Source: Microbacteriaceae bacterium
Lineage (GTDB): Bacteria; Actinomycetota; Actinomycetes; Actinomycetales; Microbacteriaceae
Assembly (NCBI GenBank): GCA_025463615.1
Contig: JAODAU010000093.1
Span: forward strand, 1 to 11,574
DNA length: 11,574 bases
Reading direction: 5' to 3'
The translations under genes and the position numbers were made by a program. Shown in pieces: positions 7,638-11,574 of the stretch. Every line of letters starts with the position of its first letter. The first letter of the stretch is position 1. The notes beneath the pieces are model-generated. The model had not been told where the DNA came from. It searched no databases and was given only the letters and a program-made list of their open reading frames with translations.

Positions 7638-8470
7638 GCGTGGGCGCTCGTGCGCAGGCGGTAGAGGCCGGCTGAGGCGGTGACGTAGAGGTCGTGGCCG
7701 TCGACGCCGCCGAAGCAGAGGTTGGAGACGCGCTCGGGGAACGGGACGGTCTGCAGCAGCTCGCCCTCGGGCGAGTAGACGGCGATCGCCGCTCCCGATG
7801 ACGTCCAGAGCCGCCCCTCCGAGTCGACCCGGAAGCCGTCGGCGATCCCCTCCGGAGTCACGAAGAGCCTGCCCTCGCCCGTCGCCACGTCGTAGACGCG
7901 CACCTGGGGCTGCACCGCCTTGTCCCAGAACCAGCCCGTGTCGGCCACGTAGAGCAGCGACCCGTCGGGCGAGAACGCGAGCCCGTTGGGGTGCACCATG
8001 TCGGTGATGACGGGCTCGGCGACGCCGTCCGCGTAGCGGAAGACGAAGCATCCGTCGTAGTCCTGGGTGCCCGGATGCCCCTCCCGCCCGCTCCCATGCA
8101 GGCCGTAGGGCGGGTCGGTGAACCAGATCGCGCCGTCCGACGCGACGACCACGTCGTTCGGGGAGTTGAACCGGCCGCCGCTCCAGCGCGAGACGACGGT
8201 CTCGAGCACCCCGTCATCCTCGCGCTCGATCGCCCGTCGACCGTGGCTGCACTGCACCACGCGGCCCTCGAGGTCGAGGGTGCGGCCGTTCGCGAACTCC
8301 GCGTGCTCGCGGTGCACACGCGCCTGCGCGGTGACCGCGTCCCAGGCCATCACCCTGTCGTTCGGGATGTCGCTGAACAGCACCGTTTGCGTGGGCGCGA
8401 GCCACACCGGCCCCTCGGCCCAGGCGGCGCCGGTCCAGAGGAGCTCGGGCGCGCCCTCGACCAGGCTCAC
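7634..8470 (-). CDS. SMP-30/gluconolactonase/LRE-family lactonase
   Basis: This 278-residue six-bladed beta-propeller probably hydrolyses a sugar lactone to an aldonic acid. Metal ligands of the family can be placed: E19 in W-A-E-G-P-V-W, N162 in H-P-N-G-L-A-F-S-P-D, and D211 in I-A-D-G-F-R-V-D. Substrate-contact residues R100 and N102 sit in G-R-F-N-S-P-N-D-V-V. Length is typical and there is no signal peptide. The GTG start at 8470 overlaps the stop of the upstream DUF4862-like gene (GTGA on the minus strand) and gives the standard short N-terminus before E-G-P-V-W. It is the third gene of the GntR-led operon. With the amidohydrolase at 935-1786 the locus has two structurally unrelated lactonase candidates. 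Confidence 0.92.
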   Translation of the reverse strand: MSLVEGAPELLWTGAAWAEGPVWLAPTQTVLFSDIPNDRVMAWDAVTAQARVHREHAEFANGRTLDLEGRVVQCSHGRRAIEREDDGVLETVVSRWSGGRFNSPNDVVVASDGAIWFTDPPYGLHGSGREGHPGTQDYDGCFVFRYADGVAEPVITDMVHPNGLAFSPDGSLLYVADTGWFWDKAVQPQVRVYDVATGEGRLFVTPEGIADGFRVDSEGRLWTSSGAAIAVYSPEGELLQTVPFPERVSNLCFGGVDGHDLYVTASAGLYRLRTSAHA

Positions 8471-9420
8471 CGTGCGGCCCCGAGCCGGTCGAGCGTGCGG
8501 AGGGTCGCCAGTCCCGGGGCGAGCCGACCCGCCGAGGTGGATGTGTCGGCGCCCCTGCCCACCTTCACCCCGACGTAGAGCGGGTCCGCGCCGGCGATCG
8601 CGTCCAGCGCGCGCTCGAGGGCCACCTCGGTCAGGAGCGACTCCGGTTCGACGGTGTCCACGGCGAGATGCACGTCCTGCCACGGCGTGCTCCGCGGGGT
8701 GGCGAGCGGCGAGGCGCCGGACACCATGAAGCCGGCGAGCGCGTCGACCGCGAGCAGCCGGCGGAGATGCTCCTGCGGGCCGTCGGCGGACTCCGTCTCG
8801 ATCGCGGAGCGACCCCAGTTGATCGTGTGCGCGATCGGTCGCCCGGAGCGCTCGGAGGCGAGCCCGGCGGCGGCGACCTCGGCATCCAGCGGGAGCCAGC
8901 CCTTCTGCGGCGGGTGCCGGTCGACCAGGGCGTCGGCGTGCTCGACGACGAGCTGGGCCGGCCCCCAGTCCCAGCCGGCGATCTCGGCCAGCGAGTCGGC
9001 GAACCGCACGACGGACGACGCGCCGACGCCGGCCACGGGGGCGGAGTGCAGCTCGACGGCGAGCACGGAGGCGTCCCCGAGTGCATCCCGCAGGGCGGTG
9101 ACGTTGCCGTGCAGTTGCCGGACGTGCTCGACGGCGGCTTCGCGACCGTCGTCGCTCGTCGACGCCAGGCCGTACCGCGGGTCGCGCCCGACCGCGGCGA
9201 TGGTGCCCGGGATGTTCGTGATGACGTTCTGCCACCCCGGCCGCAGCAGCCCGGCGAGGCGCGCGGGGCCGGCGGGATGGAGCCCCGCGTTGAAGCTCAG
9301 CTCGAGGCCGCGGATGAGCGGCTCGTCGCGCAGCAGCCCGTACCACTCGCCCTCGAGGGCGGTGTCGGCGGCAAGATCGGGAGCGGCGGCGTTGTAGGCC
9401 GCGTAGAGGTACAGGCTCAG
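8467..9420 (-). CDS. DUF4862-like TIM-barrel protein, apparent CTG start
   Basis: The frame codes for about 317 residues and resembles the DUF4862 family, which looks like xylose-isomerase-type or sugar-isomerase/epimerase barrels. Supporting features are G-L-E-L-S-F (38-43), T-N-I-P-G-T (68-73), V-E-L-H-S-A-P (122-128), a later V-V-E-H-A-D segment, T-I-N-W-G-R and V-G-V-K-V near the end. Function is unknown. The frame contains no ATG, GTG or TTG between the GntR stop and 9066, and starting at 9066 would delete the first strands. Translation therefore probably starts at CTG 9420, overlapping the GntR stop as CTGA; a second CTG lies at 9414. Its stop overlaps the lactonase start (GTGA). The setting, between a GntR regulator and a lactonase, suggests a sugar isomerase, epimerase or decarboxylase step. 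Family identification is from memory of the motif pattern. Confidence 0.7.
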   Translation of the reverse strand: MSLYLYAAYNAAAPDLAADTALEGEWYGLLRDEPLIRGLELSFNAGLHPAGPARLAGLLRPGWQNVITNIPGTIAAVGRDPRYGLASTSDDGREAAVEHVRQLHGNVTALRDALGDASVLAVELHSAPVAGVGASSVVRFADSLAEIAGWDWGPAQLVVEHADALVDRHPPQKGWLPLDAEVAAAGLASERSGRPIAHTINWGRSAIETESADGPQEHLRRLLAVDALAGFMVSGASPLATPRSTPWQDVHLAVDTVEPESLLTEVALERALDAIAGADPLYVGVKVGRGADTSTSAGRLAPGLATLRTLDRLGAAR

Positions 9421-10154
9421 CTCGCGATCGACCCGGCGAGTCGCAGCCCTGCGGTGTTCATGTGGACGGCCATGGCGGATGCCGCGGCATCCGGGTCCCG
9501 CGTGGCGATCGCGGCGTACACCGCGGCGTGCTCGTCGATCGCGAGGAGCGCCTGGTCGCGATCCTGCACGGCCCGGTCGACCCAGACCCGGAGCAGCGAG
9601 CGGATGCTCTGCAGCAGGTCGAGCAGCACGCTGTTGTCGATGGCCCGCGCGAGCTCCAGGTGGAACTGGAGGTCGGCCTCGACGAACGCCTTGAGGTTGT
9701 CGACGTTGGCGCGCATCTCCTCGACCCGGCGCCCGAGCCCCTCGAGCGCTTCGTCGGAGATGCGGGTGGCGGCCAGGCGGGCGGCGTAGATCTCGAGCGC
9801 GCCGCGCACGTCCACGAGCTCGAGCGTGTCGGGCGCGCCGAGCATGAGTCCCCAGCTGAGCGTCTGGGGGAGCAGCTCGCTCGCGCTGCCACGCAGGTAG
9901 GTGCCGGAGCCGGGGCGCACATCCACGATGCCGAGGATCTCGAGCGCGGCGAGCGCGCCGCGGATCGCCGACCGGCCGACGCCGAGGGTGGTCACGAGCT
10001 GTCGCTCGGGGGGCAGGCGGGTGCCCGGCTTGATGTCGCCGCTCGTGAAGATCTCGAGCAGGCGCTTCGCTACGGCGGAGACGGTCGTGCTGCTCTCGAG
10101 GCTGCCGATGGATGCCGCGATCTCCGCAGACGAGTCGTTGGGGTACGCGGGCAT
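9417..10154 (-). CDS. GntR/FadR-family transcriptional regulator with FCD domain
   Basis: This 245-residue regulator has an N-terminal winged helix-turn-helix at about 24-88 (G-T-R-L-P-P-E-R, V-G-R-S-A-I-R-G-A-L, then the wing G-I-V-D-V-R-P-G-S-G-T-Y-L). A C-terminal helical FCD effector domain follows from about 112 to 236, with the metal/ligand residues D161, H165, H209 and H231. Such regulators usually repress sugar-acid or organic-acid catabolism and release DNA when they bind an acid intermediate; that effector class fits this locus. It heads the minus operon and is divergent from the kinase. The ATG at 10154 has no Shine-Dalgarno but a -10-like TACAGT six bases upstream, so the transcript is probably leaderless. 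Repeated ATTGGTCAACC boxes in the divergent gap are its likely operators. Confidence 0.93.
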   Translation of the reverse strand: MPAYPNDSSAEIAASIGSLESSTTVSAVAKRLLEIFTSGDIKPGTRLPPERQLVTTLGVGRSAIRGALAALEILGIVDVRPGSGTYLRGSASELLPQTLSWGLMLGAPDTLELVDVRGALEIYAARLAATRISDEALEGLGRRVEEMRANVDNLKAFVEADLQFHLELARAIDNSVLLDLLQSIRSLLRVWVDRAVQDRDQALLAIDEHAAVYAAIATRDPDAAASAMAVHMNTAGLRLAGSIAS

Positions 10155-10160
10155 GCGTTC

Positions 10161-10166
10161 ACTGTA
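10161..10166 (-). promoter_or_regulatory. Probable -10 element of a leaderless GntR-gene promoter
   Basis: On the minus strand TACAGT fits TANNNT and ends six bases before the ATG at 10154, which places the transcription start at or next to the start codon. No Shine-Dalgarno is seen. A -35 box is weak (GGCCAA with 17-base spacing). This arrangement is well known for leaderless actinobacterial mRNAs. Confidence 0.5.
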
Positions 10167-10182
10167 ATGCCCGCAAAGTCAG

Positions 10183-10204
10183 ATTGGCCAGTATTGGTCA
10201 ACCA
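10183..10204. promoter_or_regulatory. Putative GntR operator, left cluster
   Basis: ATTGGCCA (10183-10190) and ATTGGTCAACC (10193-10203) are tandem copies ten bases apart. The second forms a TGGT-N2-ACCA inverted repeat (10195-10204), close to the TNGT/ACNA half-sites of FadR-type GntR operators. It lies just upstream of the regulator promoter, so autoregulation is likely. Confidence 0.55.
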
Positions 10205-10229
10205 CTTTCTGAAAGGCCGGAAGTGTGCA

Positions 10230-10235
10230 TATGAT
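10230..10235 (+). promoter_or_regulatory. Possible -10 box for the kinase gene
   Basis: TATGAT on the + strand matches a sigma-70 type -10 closely; the -35 region at about 10207-10212 is poor. Transcription would begin near 10242, inside the right operator box, giving a leader of about 76 bases and a simple repression geometry. Confidence 0.35.
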
Positions 10236-10250
10236 TGGTCAACCGGTTGA
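10234..10250. promoter_or_regulatory. Putative GntR operator, right site
   Basis: The 11-base ATTGGTCAACC recurs exactly at 10234-10244, 41 bases (about four helical turns) after the left copy. It runs into a perfect 12-base palindrome TCAACCGGTTGA (10239-10250). The site overlaps the region just after the possible kinase -10 box, where a bound repressor would block transcription. Confidence 0.6.
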
Positions 10251-10294
10251 TGGGAAAGACTCCCGTTGGCCACGGAATTTCTAAGGGAGTCAGC

Positions 10295-10321
10295 GTGGAC
10301 ACCACCGGGAGCAAGGGATGA
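10295..10321 (+). other. Possible 8-codon leader ORF coupled to the kinase gene
   Basis: GTG at 10295 opens V-D-T-T-G-S-K-G and stops at TGA 10319-10321, overlapping the kinase ATG as ATGA. It has its own AAGGGAG (10283-10289) five bases upstream, a better ribosome site than the kinase GGGAG (10307-10311). It could load ribosomes for translational coupling, or be a chance ORF. Confidence 0.35.
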
Positions 10322-11574
10322 CCCGGCTCTTCAACGACCCTGCCGCCTTCGTCGACGAGATGATCGAGGGCTTCGTCGCCGCCAACTCGTCGCGGGTTCG
10401 GCGGGTGCCGGGCGGCGTCATCCGCAGCACCGTGTCGCGGCCCGGATCGGTGGCCGTCGTGATCGGCGGCGGATCCGGCCACTACCCGGCCTTCGGCGGT
10501 CTCGTCGGGCAGGGCCTCGCCACCGGCGCCGCCATGGGCAACCTGTTCGCGTCGCCGTCGGCACAGCAGGTGCACTCGGTCGCGACCGCGGCGGACCTCG
10601 GCGGCGGACTGCTGTTCACCTACGGCAACTACGCGGGCGACCACCTCAACTTCAGCATCGCCCAGGACCACCTCCGCGCTGAGGGGCTCGACGTGCGCAC
10701 GGTGGTCGTCACCGACGACATCGCCAGCGCGCGGCCCGACGAGAAGGGCAAGCGTCGCGGCATCGCGGGCGGCCTGGCCGTGTTCAAGACGGCGTCGGCC
10801 GCCTCGGAGGCGGGCTACCCGCTCGACGAGGTCGAGCGCGTCGCGACCCTGGCCAACGAGCGCACCCGATCCATCGGCGTCGCCTTCACCGGCTGCACCC
10901 TGCCGGGCGCGGATGCCCCGCTGTTCACCGTGCCCGAAGGGCGCATGGGCGTGGGCATCGGCATCCATGGCGAGCCCGGGATCGACGAGACCGACCTGCT
11001 CAGCGCGGACGGGCTGGCCGAACTGCTGGTCGGGCGGCTGCTGGCCGAGCTCCCCGAGGGCGTGTCGAGCCCCAAGGGGCAGCGCGTCGTCGTGCTGCTC
11101 AACGGTCTCGGCTCGGTCAAGTACGAGGAGATGTTCGTCGTCTACCGCCGGGTGGCCGCGCTGCTCGACGCGGAGGGCATCACGATCGTCGAGCCCGAGG
11201 TGGGCGAGCTCGTCACGAGCTTCGACATGGCCGGCCTCTCGCTCACGCTGTTCTGGCTCGACGACGAGCTCGAGAGGCTCTGGCGCGCGCCGGCCGACAC
11301 CCCCGCCTACCGCAAGGGCTCGGTCGTCGCGGCGGAGCAGTCGGAGATCGTGGATGTCGCGGCGGCCGTCACCGAGATCGCCGAGGGCAGCCCCGCCTCC
11401 CGCCGGGTCGCCGTCACAGTGCTCAGAGCGCTGGACGCGACCGCAGACGTACTCGCCACCCACGTCGACGAGCTCGGGCGCATGGACGCGATCGCGGGCG
11501 ACGGGGACCACGGGATCGGAATGCAGCGGGGCTCATCCGCGGCGGTCGCCGCCGCCACGAGCGCCGCCGAGGCC
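10318..11574 (+). CDS. Dihydroxyacetone-kinase-family ketose kinase, fused DhaK-DhaL (3' partial)
   Basis: The frame is open from ATG 10318 to the window edge (419 codons). The DhaK domain (about 1-330) has G-G-G-S-G-H-Y-P (50-57), D108 in G-D-H-L-N-F, and H217 in G-I-G-I-H-G-E-P-G, the histidine that binds the ketose covalently as a hemiaminal. A linker leads into DhaL, whose Mg-ATP motif D390...G-D-G-D-H-G (394-399) is present before the cut; perhaps 150 residues are missing. The fused DhaKL form uses ATP rather than PEP-phosphotransferase. Where classic dihydroxyacetone kinases read G-S-G-H-E-P this one has Y56-type G-S-G-H-Y-P, as I recall for erythrulose-kinase-like members. It would phosphorylate dihydroxyacetone, erythrulose or a related short ketose released by the pathway. 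GGGAG at 10307-10311 precedes the start. It is divergent from the GntR gene and shares its operator region. Confidence 0.92.
   Translation, partial: MTRLFNDPAAFVDEMIEGFVAANSSRVRRVPGGVIRSTVSRPGSVAVVIGGGSGHYPAFGGLVGQGLATGAAMGNLFASPSAQQVHSVATAADLGGGLLFTYGNYAGDHLNFSIAQDHLRAEGLDVRTVVVTDDIASARPDEKGKRRGIAGGLAVFKTASAASEAGYPLDEVERVATLANERTRSIGVAFTGCTLPGADAPLFTVPEGRMGVGIGIHGEPGIDETDLLSADGLAELLVGRLLAELPEGVSSPKGQRVVVLLNGLGSVKYEEMFVVYRRVAALLDAEGITIVEPEVGELVTSFDMAGLSLTLFWLDDELERLWRAPADTPAYRKGSVVAAEQSEIVDVAAAVTEIAEGSPASRRVAVTVLRALDATADVLATHVDELGRMDAIAGDGDHGIGMQRGSSAAVAAATSAAEA

Noticed and set aside
7600..7690. Bidirectional terminator at the convergent operon junction
   Set aside because: Short GC-rich self-complementary bits such as GCCGGC occur, but no extended stem with a T-tract is seen, so I do not call a terminator.
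7634..9346. 570-codon minus-strand frame as a fusion with the SMP-30 lactonase
   Set aside because: The part upstream of 8470 is arginine/alanine-rich noise in a different frame from the DUF4862-like gene. The lactonase starts at GTG 8470.
10266..10682. 138-codon + strand ORF beginning before the kinase
   Set aside because: It is a frame shadow of the kinase: arginine- and glycine-rich, no motifs, while the ATG 10318 frame carries DhaK signatures.

Overview
This 11.6 kb window is high-GC (about 70% by eye), densely packed actinobacterial DNA. GAC/GGC/CTC/GCC codons dominate, many starts are GTG, and the word GGATG/GCATCC is frequent, which suggests a Microbacteriaceae-type organism; the genus cannot be fixed from sequence alone. 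No rRNA, tRNA, insertion sequence, phage gene or CRISPR array is visible.

Layout. Positions 1-7637 hold a + strand operon that enters from outside the window. It contains the tail of a first sugar ABC permease, a complete MalG-type permease, a TIM-barrel amidohydrolase (lactonase-like), a D-2-hydroxyacid dehydrogenase, an unrecognised TIM-barrel protein resembling hypothetical glycoside hydrolases, malate synthase G (glcB, interrupted by one in-frame TGA), an SDR oxidoreductase and a carboxymuconolactone-decarboxylase-family protein. Gaps run from -4 to +15 bases. Positions 7634-10154 hold a convergent - strand operon: a FadR-type GntR repressor, a DUF4862-like TIM-barrel protein and an SMP-30/gluconolactonase-type lactonase. 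The two operons share one CTAG as both terminal stop codons. From 10318 to the right edge a fused DhaK-DhaL ketose kinase runs on + and is cut off in its DhaL domain. The 163-base divergent gap before it (10155-10317) carries repeated ATTGGTCAACC boxes that are probable GntR operators, a likely leaderless promoter for the regulator and a short leader ORF for the kinase.

How the genes may work together (inference). The importer brings in a carbohydrate or sugar acid. The TIM-barrel protein may process a glycoside. The SDR and the D-2-hydroxyacid dehydrogenase do redox steps, and two unrelated lactonase candidates open a sugar lactone. The CMD-family and DUF4862 proteins act on an intermediate. 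The products would be a C2 unit, condensed as glyoxylate with acetyl-CoA by malate synthase G, and a short ketose (dihydroxyacetone or erythrulose type) phosphorylated by the kinase. The gene combination is not one I can match to a named pathway. The most striking single anomaly is the in-frame TGA at codon 141 of an otherwise intact glcB.
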